The notes: generated by a model not told the origin, from the sequence alone. A stretch of 64,000 nucleotides of DNA from Tenacibaculum sp. MAR_2010_89 (GCF_900105985.1 NZ_FNUB01000004.1:347501-411500), one strand, 5' to 3'; shown: positions 1-9,429, counted from the first letter of the stretch. Made by a program: numbers and translations.

Positions 1-451
1 TTAATTTTTCTCCTATATCATAAATAGAATTTCTTACATACCCCTTTATTACTTCATTTTCAAAACCTAAATAACTAAAAACCTTGGCTAAAGTTTGTGC
101 ATATCCTTCACAAACTCCTTTGTTTGTTTTTAATGTTTTTGCAACAATACTATCTTTAATGGCTTGTATTTTCTGTAATCTGTCTTCTTCATTTTTATAA
201 CTAAAACCAATTCTTTTTTGAGACTGATTTTGATAAGCAGACAGGTTATATTTTATATTGTTAGATACCCAATAAAACACAGCCTTAGCTTGACCTTCTT
301 TAGAAGAAAAATCTTTTGCTACTTTTTTAGCAAGACGTTTAGCTGTTATTTGTTTAGGGTATTTTTTTAGCTTCTCATTAATTTCTTTAAAGTTTTGAGA
401 TGTAACATTAAAAGAAATCAATAAAATTAAATATAAAAAAAGTTTGCGCAT
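1..451 (-). CDS. Secreted transglutaminase-like protein, 3' end cut by the window
   Basis: The frame starts at the ATG complementary to 449-451 and stays open to base 1, so only the first ~150 residues are visible. Residues 1-19 form a hydrophobic Sec-type signal ending near TSQN. The segment KGVCEGYAQTLAKVFSYLG places Cys114 in the context of the nucleophile of transglutaminase-like (papain-fold) domains; the His and Asp that complete the triad would lie beyond the window. The family name is from motif recognition; the substrate is unknown. It lies 47 bases downstream of kdsA on the same strand and is probably co-transcribed with it. Confidence 0.7.
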   Translation of the reverse strand, partial: MRKLFLYLILLISFNVTSQNFKEINEKLKKYPKQITAKRLAKKVAKDFSSKEGQAKAVFYWVSNNIKYNLSAYQNQSQKRIGFSYKNEEDRLQKIQAIKDSIVAKTLKTNKGVCEGYAQTLAKVFSYLGFENEVIKGYVRNSIYDIGEKL

Positions 452-498
452 ATTATATTAAGGGATTATAATTTTAACTAACTAACCAAAAACTATGC

Positions 499-1317
499 CT
501 ACAATTTAATAATTGTTTTTCTAATAGCAATTAAATTAGTTAATAATGCCTCTAAATATTTTAAATCTAACATATTTGCACCATCACTTTTAGCATTTGA
601 AGGGTCAAAATGAGTTTCAATAAAAAGCCCATCTACATTATTTACAACACCTGCTCTTGCTATTGTTTCAATCATATCAGGTCTACCACCAGTTACTCCA
701 CTTGATTGATTTGGTTGTTGCAAAGAATGTGTAACATCTAATACGGTAGGTGCATATTCTCTCATTGTAGGTATCCCTCTAAAATCAACTATCATATCTT
801 GATAACCGAACATAGTACCTCTATCAGTTATCCAAGCGTTCTTATTTCCAGAATCGTGAACTTTTTTTACTGCATGTTGCATTGCTTCTGGGCTCATAAA
901 TTGCCCCTTTTTAAGATTTACAACTTTACCAGTTTTTGCAGCAGCTACCACTAAATCTGTTTGTCGCACTAAAAATGCAGGTATTTGTAAAACATCAACA
1001 AACTCTGCTGCTTTTTCGGCATCAGATACTTCGTGAATATCGGTAACAGTAGGTACATTAAATGTTTCAGAAACTTTACGTAAAATTTTTAATGCTTTCT
1101 CATCTCCTATTCCAGTAAAACTATCAACTCTACTCCTATTCGCCTTTTTAAAACTCCCTTTAAATATATAAGGTATCTCTAACTTGTCAGTTATGGAAAT
1201 TACTTTTTCAGCAATTCTTAAAGCCATATCTTCACCTTCTATAGCACAAGGTCCAGCTAAAAGAAAAAAGTTATTTGAATTACTATGTTTTATATTAGGA
1301 ATATCTGATAAATGCAT
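499..1317 (-). CDS. kdsA: 3-deoxy-8-phosphooctulonate synthase (KDO-8-P synthase)
   Basis: It condenses phosphoenolpyruvate with arabinose 5-phosphate to give KDO 8-phosphate, the committed cytoplasmic step to the KDO of lipopolysaccharide. The 272 residues match the family length and cover the whole TIM-barrel. LAGPCAIE near the N-terminus, KGSFKKANRSRVDSF, and the C-terminal GLFIETHFDP are characteristic. Cys24 in AGPC is the position that separates metal-dependent enzymes (Cys) from the E. coli type (Asn), so this one is predicted to need a divalent metal. The upstream region holds CAAAAATA at 1338-1345, which read on the minus strand is a TAnnTTTG -7 element; no clear -33 element is seen. 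Confidence 0.95.
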   Translation of the reverse strand: MHLSDIPNIKHSNSNNFFLLAGPCAIEGEDMALRIAEKVISITDKLEIPYIFKGSFKKANRSRVDSFTGIGDEKALKILRKVSETFNVPTVTDIHEVSDAEKAAEFVDVLQIPAFLVRQTDLVVAAAKTGKVVNLKKGQFMSPEAMQHAVKKVHDSGNKNAWITDRGTMFGYQDMIVDFRGIPTMREYAPTVLDVTHSLQQPNQSSGVTGGRPDMIETIARAGVVNNVDGLFIETHFDPSNAKSDGANMLDLKYLEALLTNLIAIRKTIIKL

Positions 1318-1388
1318 ATTAGTTATTTATTTAAAAACAAAAATAAGAAATTAAATTAGCTATATTTAGACTTTAAAATCAATTTAAC

Positions 1389-2366
1389 ATGAATAAAAAA
1401 CCAATATTCCTTTTAGCATTAATTTTCTCGTTTATTTCTTGTAAACAAACAAAAAATATTAAACGAAATAACACAAAAGTTACTCAAAAAAAGAATATTT
1501 CAATAGATTCTTCATTAGTACGTAAACATTTATATACATTATCCTCTGATGAAATGGAAGGGAGAAAGCCTGGAACAGAAGGGATGGAAAAAACTACTGT
1601 ATATATTGAAAACGAATATAAAAAAATAGGCTTAAAAACTTTTGGTGACCTTAAAAGTTATCGTCAAAACTTTACTCATAAAGGAATTAAAATGAGTAAT
1701 ATTATTGGTGTATTGGAAGGAAAAACTAAGAAAAATGAATTTGTTATTGTATCGGCTCATCATGATCATTTAGGTGTTAAAAAAAGTGGAGATGGTGATC
1801 GCATATTTAACGGTGCTAATGATGATGCTTCTGGTGTAGTTGGTGTTTTAACTTTAGCTGAATATTTTGCAAAAAGTGATACTAACGAACGTAGTATTTT
1901 ATTTGTTTGTTTTACAGCTGAAGAAATGGGGTTAATAGGGTCTACATACTTTGGTAAAGGAATTGACCCAACTAAATTTGTTGCTGGAATTAACTTAGAA
2001 TTAATAGGAAAAGAACCAAAAACTGGTCCAAAAACTGCTTGGTTAACTGGTTTTGATCGCTCTAACTTTGGTAAGATCATTCAAAAAAACCTTGAAGGAA
2101 CTGACTATAAATTATTTCCTGACCCGTATCTAAAGTTTAACCTGTTTTTTAGATCAGATAATGCGTCCTTAGCTCGCTTAGGAGTTCCATCACATACCTT
2201 TTCAACAACTCCTATTGATATAGATCCAGATTATCATAAGGTTTCAGATGAAGCAGAAACTTTAAATGTTGGGGTTCTAACAGAAACTGTTAAAGCAGTA
2301 GCAAAAGGTACTGAAAGCATTATTAATGGTAAAGATACACCTACAAGAGTTGTTATAAAAGAATAG
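1389..2366 (+). CDS. M28 family zinc aminopeptidase, lipoprotein
   Basis: A predicted exopeptidase of clan MH, anchored as a lipoprotein: the N-terminal hydrophobic stretch ends in FISCKQ, giving lipid-modified Cys18. The two-zinc site is recognisable as H124-H125-D126-H127 in SAHHDHLG, NDDASG at 144-149 (bridging Asp) and EEMG at 178-181 (catalytic general base). The C-terminal DPDYHKVSDE supplies the last His ligand. The length (325 residues) is normal for the Bacteroidota type. It is divergent from kdsA, sharing a 71-base intergenic region. The substrate cannot be told from sequence; a periplasmic or surface role in peptide scavenging is an inference. Confidence 0.9.
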   Translation: MNKKPIFLLALIFSFISCKQTKNIKRNNTKVTQKKNISIDSSLVRKHLYTLSSDEMEGRKPGTEGMEKTTVYIENEYKKIGLKTFGDLKSYRQNFTHKGIKMSNIIGVLEGKTKKNEFVIVSAHHDHLGVKKSGDGDRIFNGANDDASGVVGVLTLAEYFAKSDTNERSILFVCFTAEEMGLIGSTYFGKGIDPTKFVAGINLELIGKEPKTGPKTAWLTGFDRSNFGKIIQKNLEGTDYKLFPDPYLKFNLFFRSDNASLARLGVPSHTFSTTPIDIDPDYHKVSDEAETLNVGVLTETVKAVAKGTESIINGKDTPTRVVIKE

Positions 2367-2396
2367 TCCTGTACAATTACATAAAACCCTGAAATA

Positions 2397-2951
2397 ATGA
2401 ACGTTATTCAAGAATTAACAGAAAAATATAATGGGAAATATTCAGAAGAATCAACTATAAATGTAAACAGTCCGATTGGAAAATACGTTTATAAACCAAA
2501 AAGTGGCATTATAGAACTTGATGGAACTAAAATAAGTATTAATTTAAATGAAGTTGCTGGAGCAATGCCAGTAACTGAACCGTTTCGGATTACTTTACAT
2601 TTGGATAAAACTTACGCAACTGAATTAACAATATTCCCAATTGATTCGTGGAATAAATTTCTGAATTTCATTATACCGCAACGAGGAAAGTTTGTTCATA
2701 AGTCGCTTGTAAAACAATTTTTGTTTCGAGGAAATATAGACTTGATAAAACAACTCGCAATTGATAAATTCTTTTGTAACGAAATTTTAAATGACAAAAT
2801 TTATATAAAAACCGGAGTTAAGACAACCACCCAAATTACTTTAACACCTGAATATGGAATTAAAGACATTAAACAACTTGAAAAATATGTTTCTGTACTA
2901 AAACGAATTGAAAATAAAATAAAAGCGTCACACAACAATTTATATTCGTAA
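2397..2951 (+). CDS. Uncharacterised 184-residue protein
   Basis: I do not recognise this protein. It has no signal peptide or membrane segment and looks like a soluble alpha/beta protein; the C-terminal ~30 residues are charged and probably helical. The start follows the M28 peptidase stop by 30 bases on the same strand, so the two may share a transcript, which ends at the hairpin at 3085-3113. Codon use looks like that of its neighbours. The clean length and lack of internal stops support a real gene; function is open. Confidence 0.6.
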   Translation: MNVIQELTEKYNGKYSEESTINVNSPIGKYVYKPKSGIIELDGTKISINLNEVAGAMPVTEPFRITLHLDKTYATELTIFPIDSWNKFLNFIIPQRGKFVHKSLVKQFLFRGNIDLIKQLAIDKFFCNEILNDKIYIKTGVKTTTQITLTPEYGIKDIKQLEKYVSVLKRIENKIKASHNNLYS

Positions 2952-3084
2952 ATACTGTGGACTCAACTATCTTCTTATCAAATTCACTCGGAATAACTAA
3001 AAATTAATACTAAACCGAAAAAAGCATTAACCCTTACTGAAAATCAAGATTTTACAAAACCTATATAATTTCTAAACAATTATT

Positions 3085-3117
3085 AAAAAGCAAGAATGAT
3101 TTTCTTGCTTTTTTTGT
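3085..3117 (+). terminator. Rho-independent terminator
   Basis: A 12-base-pair stem, AAAAAGCAAGAA at 3085-3096 with TTCTTGCTTTTT at 3102-3113, closes a 5-base loop and is followed by more T residues. It would end the transcript of the 2397-2951 gene. The A-rich left arm also allows function on the other strand. Confidence 0.8.
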
Positions 3118-3238
3118 TTCCTTAACATTAAACTAATGATAATTTAATAATTCAAACAACACTATATTGACAATTACTCTTAAATTTTATTAATTTTTTA
3201 CTACATTCGCTAAAATTTAATAACAAACCCTTCAAATT

Positions 3239-4726
3239 ATGAAAAAAAATCTTTTAAGTATTGGGATAATCTTTATGATGTTCTCTTGCTCTACAAACGA
3301 TTCATTAGAAATTCAAAATCAAGAACAAAAAGAGTTATTATCAAAAACAGAAATTAATAGTGTTATCAAAAAATCTTTAGAAACTAAAGGAGATTTTATA
3401 TGGTCAGACCAAGATGTTCATACCATATGGAGTGCTATTAAACATGGAAATAACCTTTTAACTATAGGTTATGGAAACTCAAAAAACAACTATCAAAGAA
3501 GTTCAACTTCTCAAAATATAAAAAATCAAATCTTAGCTTTAGTTAATAGTATAGAAAAAACTGCTTCTAAAGGGAAGAATGAGATTTTTGCTGATGAAAA
3601 CATTAATGTTATTGATCTTAAAGTAACAAACAAAGAAACTATTAAAGTTTTACTAAACGATAAACGAGTTCGATATATAGAACCTGCTGATTATAGTTTT
3701 TTTAGTACTTCTAGCCAACAAAGGTCTAGTTCTTCTGGAGGTTCTGGTTGTGGTTATAACCAATTAACCTTAAACTCTAATGATTACCGAACTGTTACGC
3801 CAGGAGCAAGAGTACCTTGGGCTTTTGATGCTCATAAAATACCTCAAGCTTGGAATTACAGTACAGGTTCAGGAGTTACCGTAGCTATTATAGATTCAGG
3901 GTTATCACCAGAACAAAAATGGATGAATCAATATTTTAATGATGGATATTCTTCAGGTAGATCGGTACAGAAATACGGAACTTTTGTAGATTCATGGTGG
4001 GCATGGTCAAACAACTATGATGGTGTTAACGACAAATGTGGACACGGAACTAAAATGGCCGCTGTTGCTACTGCTCCAAGAAACAATGACAACCTTCCTG
4101 TTGGTGTTGCTTACAATGCTAATTTAGTTAGCTATAGAGCTGTTGAAAATGTTTTAATAAATGATTATCATGAAAAAAGAGGTATTGCTGAAGCTTTAAC
4201 TGCTCTAGGTAACAGAAGTGATGTAAAAGTAATTTCAATGTCTATTGGTTCTCCTTTTAGTATTGGTAGAGTTGAAGATGCTGTAAAATATGCATACAAT
4301 AGAGGTAAAATGATTTTAGCTGCTGGTGGTACATCTACTTCATTTACTACTTGGTATGGAGTAATTTTCCCTGCTAGCATGAATGAAACTGTTGCGGTTA
4401 CTGGTGTTAAAGAAGGTCAATATAGTAAATGTGATGTATGTCATTCTGGTTCTAAAATAGACTTTACTGTACAAATGCAAAGAAGAAATGGAACTGATAA
4501 TAAAATACCAGTTTTAAGTTATTATAACGGTAAAGAAAACTATGTTGGGGGATCATCAGTAGCAACTGCTACAACTGCTGGTATTGCTGCTTTAGTGTGG
4601 GCAAAACATCCAGGTTGGTCGCGTGCTCAGGTTTTACAAAAAATGAAAGAGTCTGCTGATTTTTACCCTAATAAGCATTCTGAATATGGATACGGAAATA
4701 TTGATGCTTTAAAAGCTGTTCAATAA
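3239..4726 (+). CDS. Secreted S8 subtilisin-like serine protease (lipoprotein)
   Basis: An extracytoplasmic serine protease. The N-terminus is a lipoprotein signal ending in FSCSTN. A propeptide-like region runs to about residue 165, followed by a Ser/Gly-rich linker. The catalytic domain shows the ordered triad: Asp219 in AIIDSGLS, His269 in CGHGTKMA, and Ser440 in GGSSVATA. GTSMA is more usual, so the Thr position is Ser here. The 495 residues fit a prepro-subtilase without extra C-terminal domains, and no type-IX sorting domain is visible. It stands alone between two terminators. Use in protein degradation outside the cell is inferred. Confidence 0.93.
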   Translation: MKKNLLSIGIIFMMFSCSTNDSLEIQNQEQKELLSKTEINSVIKKSLETKGDFIWSDQDVHTIWSAIKHGNNLLTIGYGNSKNNYQRSSTSQNIKNQILALVNSIEKTASKGKNEIFADENINVIDLKVTNKETIKVLLNDKRVRYIEPADYSFFSTSSQQRSSSSGGSGCGYNQLTLNSNDYRTVTPGARVPWAFDAHKIPQAWNYSTGSGVTVAIIDSGLSPEQKWMNQYFNDGYSSGRSVQKYGTFVDSWWAWSNNYDGVNDKCGHGTKMAAVATAPRNNDNLPVGVAYNANLVSYRAVENVLINDYHEKRGIAEALTALGNRSDVKVISMSIGSPFSIGRVEDAVKYAYNRGKMILAAGGTSTSFTTWYGVIFPASMNETVAVTGVKEGQYSKCDVCHSGSKIDFTVQMQRRNGTDNKIPVLSYYNGKENYVGGSSVATATTAGIAALVWAKHPGWSRAQVLQKMKESADFYPNKHSEYGYGNIDALKAVQ

Positions 4727-4754
4727 ATAGATTAATCAACTAACTAATTTTTGC

Positions 4755-4784
4755 AAAAGCTTCGTTTATTCGAAGCTTTTTGTA
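4755..4784 (+). terminator. Rho-independent terminator of the subtilase gene
   Basis: The stem AAAAGCTTCG at 4755-4764 pairs with CGAAGCTTTT at 4771-4780 across a 6-base loop and is followed by T-rich sequence. Its position rules out the upstream start that could be drawn at 4751 for the next gene. Confidence 0.85.
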
Positions 4785-4831
4785 TTTTTATAAGGTATAG
4801 TTTTTGCTATTCTTTTATTAAAAATAACATC

Positions 4832-5347
4832 ATGAATAAATTAAAATATCTCTTTCTATTTCTTTTTATAAGTTGTTCTACTAGTAGAGTAGTATATGAC
4901 TACGATAGCAAAACAAACTTTAAAAAGTACAAAACATTCAATTTTTTTGAAGACGCTGGTAAAGGACTGAATGAATTAGATATAAAAAGAGTTACACAAA
5001 TAATTACAGAAAACTTAAACATTAAAGGAATGAAAATTTCTGAAACTCCTGATTTTTACGTTAATTTCTTTTCAAAAGAAAGAGAATCTGCTAATAGAAA
5101 TACTATTGGAGTAGGAATTGGTGGTGGAGGAAATATCGGCTTTGGTATTTCTGGTGGAATACCGATAGGTAGAAAAAAAATAAACCAAATACTTACCATT
5201 GATTTTGTTGAGGCAACATCAAATGAGCTAATATGGCAAAGTGAAATAAACAGTGAAATAAATGAAAGAGCTTCACCTAACGAAAAGAAAACACACTATT
5301 CTCAAATAGTTAAAAAATCTTTTACAAAATACCCTCCAAAAAAATAG
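4832..5347 (+). CDS. DUF4136 domain lipoprotein
   Basis: A 171-residue protein with lipobox FISCSTSR, so a predicted periplasmic lipoprotein. After the Cys comes the pattern typical of DUF4136: VVYDYDSKTNFKKYKTF, a helical segment, and a glycine-rich stretch (GVGIGGGGNIGFGISGG). The ATG at 4832 is preferred over 4751 because 4751 lies in the terminator of the previous gene and because only the later start gives a proper signal peptide. The stop is followed after one base by the next gene, so the two are translationally close. No function is established for the family. Confidence 0.85.
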   Translation: MNKLKYLFLFLFISCSTSRVVYDYDSKTNFKKYKTFNFFEDAGKGLNELDIKRVTQIITENLNIKGMKISETPDFYVNFFSKERESANRNTIGVGIGGGGNIGFGISGGIPIGRKKINQILTIDFVEATSNELIWQSEINSEINERASPNEKKTHYSQIVKKSFTKYPPKK

Positions 5348-5348
5348 C

Positions 5349-5693
5349 ATGGCTTACGATACGTTTTTATCTGACAGAATTTCTCATTTTTTTCAAAACG
5401 AAAATGTTTTTTTTATAGAAAAGAAAATGTTTGGGGGACTCTGTTTTATGATTAACGATAAAATGTGTGTTGGAGTTATTAAAAATGAAGTCATGGCTCG
5501 GATTGATCCAGGTATTTATGAAGAATCCTTAACAAAAACAGGATGTAATACCATGAATTTTACAGGAAAACCAATGAAAGGCTTTGTTTTTTTGTCTAAT
5601 GAAGCCATTGATTTAGACGAAAACTTATATTATTGGTTACAGTTAGCACTTGATTATAATCCAAAAGCAAAATCGAATAAGAAAAAACTTTAA
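5349..5693 (+). CDS. TfoX/Sxy N-terminal domain protein
   Basis: This is a 114-residue stand-alone N-terminal TfoX domain, shown by KKMFGGLCFMINDKMCVGV near the start and the PMKGFVFLSNEAI segment later. In gammaproteobacteria TfoX/Sxy activates competence genes, but short versions like this in Bacteroidota have no tested role, so a competence function should not be assumed. The gene begins one base after the DUF4136 stop, in the same transcript, and is closed by the strong hairpin at 5697-5733. Confidence 0.85.
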   Translation: MAYDTFLSDRISHFFQNENVFFIEKKMFGGLCFMINDKMCVGVIKNEVMARIDPGIYEESLTKTGCNTMNFTGKPMKGFVFLSNEAIDLDENLYYWLQLALDYNPKAKSNKKKL

Positions 5694-5696
5694 AAT

Positions 5697-5733
5697 AAAA
5701 AAACGGTAGAAATTTCTTTCTACCGTTTTTTTT
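5697..5733. terminator. Bidirectional terminator between convergent genes
   Basis: CGGTAGAAA (5704-5712) pairs with TTTCTACCG (5717-5725); the stem is flanked by seven A residues on the left and eight T residues on the right. It can therefore terminate both the plus-strand TfoX gene and the minus-strand DUF349 gene. Confidence 0.88.
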
Positions 5734-5750
5734 AAAATATATACAACTAA

Positions 5751-7592
5751 TTAATAGTTTAACTTCTTAAGGTAATCTAACTTTAATTGCCAAATGTCTA
5801 ACTCATCTTTGAATTTCTGAATTCCATTTCGAACATTTTTCACTAAAGGATTATCTTCAGTTGCATTAGAAATAAAACTCAAATTGTTTTCTAACTGCTG
5901 CATTTCACGAACATTCTCATCTATTTTTCTTCTAATAAATAATTGTTCGCTATCTAATTTTCTATAATCTTTTTGAGTTAAATATCCTTCAATAACATTT
6001 TTAAACTTCATTATTTCTATATCTGCTCTCCCCATATTTAAATTATTAAGGTGAGTATCTATAGCTTTGTTAAATTTTTCGTTTAAATGTCGTGCATTTT
6101 TAGGTAAAACCCCTAATTCTTTCCATTTAGAAATAGATTCTTTTACCTCATCAAGCGTTAAATTTTCTTTAGCCTTTATTTCTTCGATAAATTCTTTTTT
6201 ACCTTCAACAACAACTAATTGTTCTTTATTTAATTCATTTTTACGCTCGTGAAGTCTATCAAAGTAATGATTACAAGCCCCTTTAAAACGCTTCCATATT
6301 TCATCAGAAAATTTTCTAGGAACGTGACCTATTTTTTTCCAATCAGATTGTATACGTTTCATTGTATTTGTAGCAGTATCCCAATCATCACTATCTTTCA
6401 AACTCTCAGCTAACTCTACTAATTCTATTTTAAGCTTTAAGTTATTACTTTGCGCTCCTTTTTCTTCTTTATAAAAAACATTTTTTGAAGCATTAAACTT
6501 CTTAGTTGCTGCTTTAAATTGTTGCCATACCGCTTCACTTTTACTATATGGAAGCTTTCCTATGTCGAAATACTTCTTTCTTAAAGCTTCAATTTCAACA
6601 ATGCTTTTTTGCCAATCATTGTGCGTTTTATTATTAGAAGTATCATAAGCATTAATTTCCGCTACAACTTCTAATTTCGCATCAATCATTTCTTGATGTT
6701 TTGTTCTTAAAACTTTAAAATGCTGGTGGCGCTTATCATGTATTTTTTTTGTAGCCTCACTAAATTTACCCCAAACATCTTCTCTATGTTCTTTTCCTAC
6801 AGGTCCAATTTCTTCTTTCCATAAACGATGTAAATCTTGTAACTCTTTAAAAGCTTCGTTTATATCATCCTTTTCATTTAATGCCTCAGCTCTTGCAATT
6901 AATTTTAACTTCTCTTCTAAATTATGTTTAAAATCAAGCTCTCTAAAATCTTTATTTAAGTGTAGTAAATCATAGAATCGCTCAACATGATGATGATACG
7001 TTTTCCATGTATCATTATACTTTGTTTTAGACACTGGTCCTATTTCTCTCCATTGCTTTTGAATTGCTTGAAAATCATTGTACATTGTTTTTACATCACC
7101 ACTTTCAATTAATGTTTTTAATCCTTCAATTAAAACATTTCTTTTTTCAAGATTCTCTTTAAGCTTCTTCTCTAATTGTGAATAGTAAGCATCACGTTTC
7201 GTTTTATACTCACCTAATAATTTATTATAAGCTGTTTTTACTGGGCTAGAAAATTGAAAATCTATTGAGTTTCCTCCTTCAGACAAAAAAGCTTCTTTCT
7301 TTTCAGCTAATAATTTACCAAATTTAGCATTGAACGAATTTTTAATTGCATCAACGTTATTTTTTAATTGTTGAACAGGATGTGCTTTTAATAGTTTCTC
7401 TAGTTCTTCAACCAATTTATCTAGCTCCATAGTTGCATAATCAAGCATTGGAATTTCATGCCTTTCTTCTGCCTTTTCTGATTCTTGAGCTACTTCATTT
7501 TCAACTTCATTAACAGCCTTATCTGTTTCATTTACGGTTGTACTCTCTTCATTTATTGGTTGTTCAACCTGTTCTTCGTTGTTTTCTAACAT
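5751..7592 (-). CDS. DUF349 repeat protein, cytoplasmic, coiled-coil
   Basis: A 613-residue highly charged, helix-rich protein. An acidic, Glu/Val-rich N-terminal tail (about residues 1-45) is followed by several copies of the DUF349 unit. Each is marked by a W-K-x-I/L-G-x-[VL]-P/G pattern, for example WREIGPVSKTKYND, WKEEIGPVGKEHRED, WKKIGHVPRKFSDE and WKELGVLPKNARHL. Proteins of this kind are common in Flavobacteriia and have no firmly assigned role. It has its own promoter-like sequence upstream (7627-7656) and stands between the TfoX gene and aroE. The same-strand aroE cluster ends 91 bases upstream. Confidence 0.88.
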   Translation of the reverse strand: MLENNEEQVEQPINEESTTVNETDKAVNEVENEVAQESEKAEERHEIPMLDYATMELDKLVEELEKLLKAHPVQQLKNNVDAIKNSFNAKFGKLLAEKKEAFLSEGGNSIDFQFSSPVKTAYNKLLGEYKTKRDAYYSQLEKKLKENLEKRNVLIEGLKTLIESGDVKTMYNDFQAIQKQWREIGPVSKTKYNDTWKTYHHHVERFYDLLHLNKDFRELDFKHNLEEKLKLIARAEALNEKDDINEAFKELQDLHRLWKEEIGPVGKEHREDVWGKFSEATKKIHDKRHQHFKVLRTKHQEMIDAKLEVVAEINAYDTSNNKTHNDWQKSIVEIEALRKKYFDIGKLPYSKSEAVWQQFKAATKKFNASKNVFYKEEKGAQSNNLKLKIELVELAESLKDSDDWDTATNTMKRIQSDWKKIGHVPRKFSDEIWKRFKGACNHYFDRLHERKNELNKEQLVVVEGKKEFIEEIKAKENLTLDEVKESISKWKELGVLPKNARHLNEKFNKAIDTHLNNLNMGRADIEIMKFKNVIEGYLTQKDYRKLDSEQLFIRRKIDENVREMQQLENNLSFISNATEDNPLVKNVRNGIQKFKDELDIWQLKLDYLKKLNY

Positions 7593-7626
7593 ATCTACAA
7601 TGTTTAAGTTCCTTTTTATTAGTTGT

Positions 7627-7656
7627 TAAAGATAAGCATTCTTATAAAATAGCAAA
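7627..7656 (-). promoter_or_regulatory. Bacteroidota-type promoter of the DUF349 gene
   Basis: Read on the minus strand, TTTG (7656-7653) is followed after 18 bases by TATCTTTA (7634-7627), one mismatch from the TAnnTTTG -7 consensus. It lies about 35 bases before the ATG. Confidence 0.6.
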
Positions 7657-7682
7657 CTTTATTTTTAACGAACATTCAATGA

Positions 7683-8441
7683 TTATTTATTCCAAATTTT
7701 CCATGCTTTCTCAGCTTGCTGCTCTAGCATTTCTAATCCATTTTTTATAGTTGCACCTTTTTCTTTTCCTTTTTGTAAAAAGGTTGTTTCTGAAGGGTTG
7801 TATATTAAATCATACAACATATGTTTCTCACTAACAAACTCATATGGTATACTGGGGCAGTTTTCTATATTTGGGTGAGTACCAAGTGGTGTACAATTTA
7901 TTAACAATAAATGTGACATCATTACTTTTTCAGAAACATCCGCATAGGTTATGGTATCTTTTCCTTTTGGTGTTCTTGACACAAATTTATACTCAATATT
8001 TAATTTATCAAGTACATAAGCTACAGCTTTTGAAGCTCCACCAGTACCCAATATTAAAGCTTTTTCATGATGCTTTTTCAACAACGGAGTTAATGATTTT
8101 TTAAAACCATATACATCCGTATTATATCCTATAAGTTTTCCTTTTTTTGTAATTCTTACAGTATTTACAGCTCCTATTTTTTTAGCTTTTTTATCAATTT
8201 TATCTAGAAAATCAAAAATCTCTAATTTATAAGGAATGGTTACATTCATTCCTTTTATTTCATTTTTATACTCTTTTATTTTTTTAGTAAACTCTTCTAT
8301 ATTCTGAATATCAAAGTTTACATACTCGTGTTTTGCTAATCCTAATTTTGAAAATTTCTCTGTAAAATACCCTCTAGAAAAAGAATAAGAGATGTTTTTT
8401 CCTACTAATGCAAATAGCTGTTTATTTTCGTTTTCTCCCAT
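7683..8441 (-). CDS. aroE: Shikimate dehydrogenase
   Basis: It reduces 3-dehydroshikimate to shikimate with NADPH in the aromatic amino acid pathway. The N-terminal substrate domain has SYSFSRGYFTEKF and the GMNVTIPYKLEIF motif with catalytic Lys. The dinucleotide domain starts at ILGTGGASKAVAYVL. NTDVYGFKKSL and NCTPLGTHP are further signatures, and the C-terminal GLEMLEQQAEKAWKIW is typical. The 252 residues are slightly short but complete. Its start overlaps the end of the upstream DUF368 gene by 20 bases, so they are in one transcript. Confidence 0.95.
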   Translation of the reverse strand: MGENENKQLFALVGKNISYSFSRGYFTEKFSKLGLAKHEYVNFDIQNIEEFTKKIKEYKNEIKGMNVTIPYKLEIFDFLDKIDKKAKKIGAVNTVRITKKGKLIGYNTDVYGFKKSLTPLLKKHHEKALILGTGGASKAVAYVLDKLNIEYKFVSRTPKGKDTITYADVSEKVMMSHLLLINCTPLGTHPNIENCPSIPYEFVSEKHMLYDLIYNPSETTFLQKGKEKGATIKNGLEMLEQQAEKAWKIWNK

Positions 8442-9429
8442 AAAAATCTATCACTAAAATTATAATTATTCCTATAATTACAAAACCTATTGAAATCCAC
8501 GTTTCTTTATCCTGTATATCTGGAATGTAACGTTGATAATTTTCTACTATTTTATTTCCTTTTTTATCAAGTAAAAATGTTGCTTCTGTAGTTTTATAAA
8601 TTGTTTTTTTCCATGGCCAAACGATTCCTAATGAACCAGTAATGAATCCTATAATAACGGCAGTAACTATTTGATGCCATCGTTTTAATACATATCCTAA
8701 TATATGCGATATGGAAACTAACCCGAAAGCAGAACCAGCTGTAAAAACGGCTATAATTTTAAGATATCTAACTTTAACAGCATCTTTAAGCACCTCAAAA
8801 TTTCCTGAAAATAAATTTGCAACTACATTTCCAAACACGTTTACACTATCAACTAAAAGCAATACATAATTACCTAGTAATATTAAAATAAAAGAACCTG
8901 AAAGTCCAGGTAAGGTCATTCCAGAAACACCAATTATTCCACATAAAAAAACAAACCAAAGGTTATCGTTTTCTTTTGCAGGCGTCATAAAACTTATACC
9001 TATTCCTATTGAGACACCTATTAATAAACCTACAATGTTTTTAAGTTCCCACTTACCAAAATCTTTAGAGATATAATAAATTGATCCTAAAATCATTCCA
9101 AAAAACCAAGCCCAAACATACTGCTCATAGTTTTTCAAAAAATAATCTAGTAGTAAAGAAATACTAAAATAGCTAAACATACTACCTAGCATTACTAATA
9201 CCAAGAATTGTAAATTGGTATAACGTGCAAAACTTTTTAAACGGCCTGTTAATAATAGCTTAAATGCCTTTCCGTTTATTCGTTGAAACGTAAAAATGAG
9301 TTCTTCATAAAAACCCATAACAAAAGCAACCATACCACCAGAAACGCCAGGAACCTTATTTGCTCCTCCCATTGCCAATCCTTTTAAAAACAAATTGACT
9401 TTTTGAATAAATGTTCGTTCTTTTTGCAT
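8422..9429 (-). CDS. DUF368 family polyprenyl-phosphate transporter, copy 1
   Basis: An inner-membrane protein of 335 residues with about eight to ten hydrophobic segments. The duplicated family signature is clear: ANKVPGVSGGMVAF near the N-terminus and MTLPGLSGSFILILLGNY in the middle. DUF368 (PopT) proteins have been shown in other bacteria to recycle undecaprenyl phosphate to the cytoplasmic face of the membrane; that function is transferred by family. It is followed on the same strand by aroE (20-base overlap) and preceded by a second DUF368 gene 38 bases upstream. Confidence 0.9.
   Translation of the reverse strand: MQKERTFIQKVNLFLKGLAMGGANKVPGVSGGMVAFVMGFYEELIFTFQRINGKAFKLLLTGRLKSFARYTNLQFLVLVMLGSMFSYFSISLLLDYFLKNYEQYVWAWFFGMILGSIYYISKDFGKWELKNIVGLLIGVSIGIGISFMTPAKENDNLWFVFLCGIIGVSGMTLPGLSGSFILILLGNYVLLLVDSVNVFGNVVANLFSGNFEVLKDAVKVRYLKIIAVFTAGSAFGLVSISHILGYVLKRWHQIVTAVIIGFITGSLGIVWPWKKTIYKTTEATFLLDKKGNKIVENYQRYIPDIQDKETWISIGFVIIGIIIILVIDFYGRKRK

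Noticed and set aside
4751..4831. Upstream extension of the DUF4136 gene
   Set aside because: The extension begins inside the subtilase terminator and buries the lipoprotein signal; ATG at 4832 is preferred.
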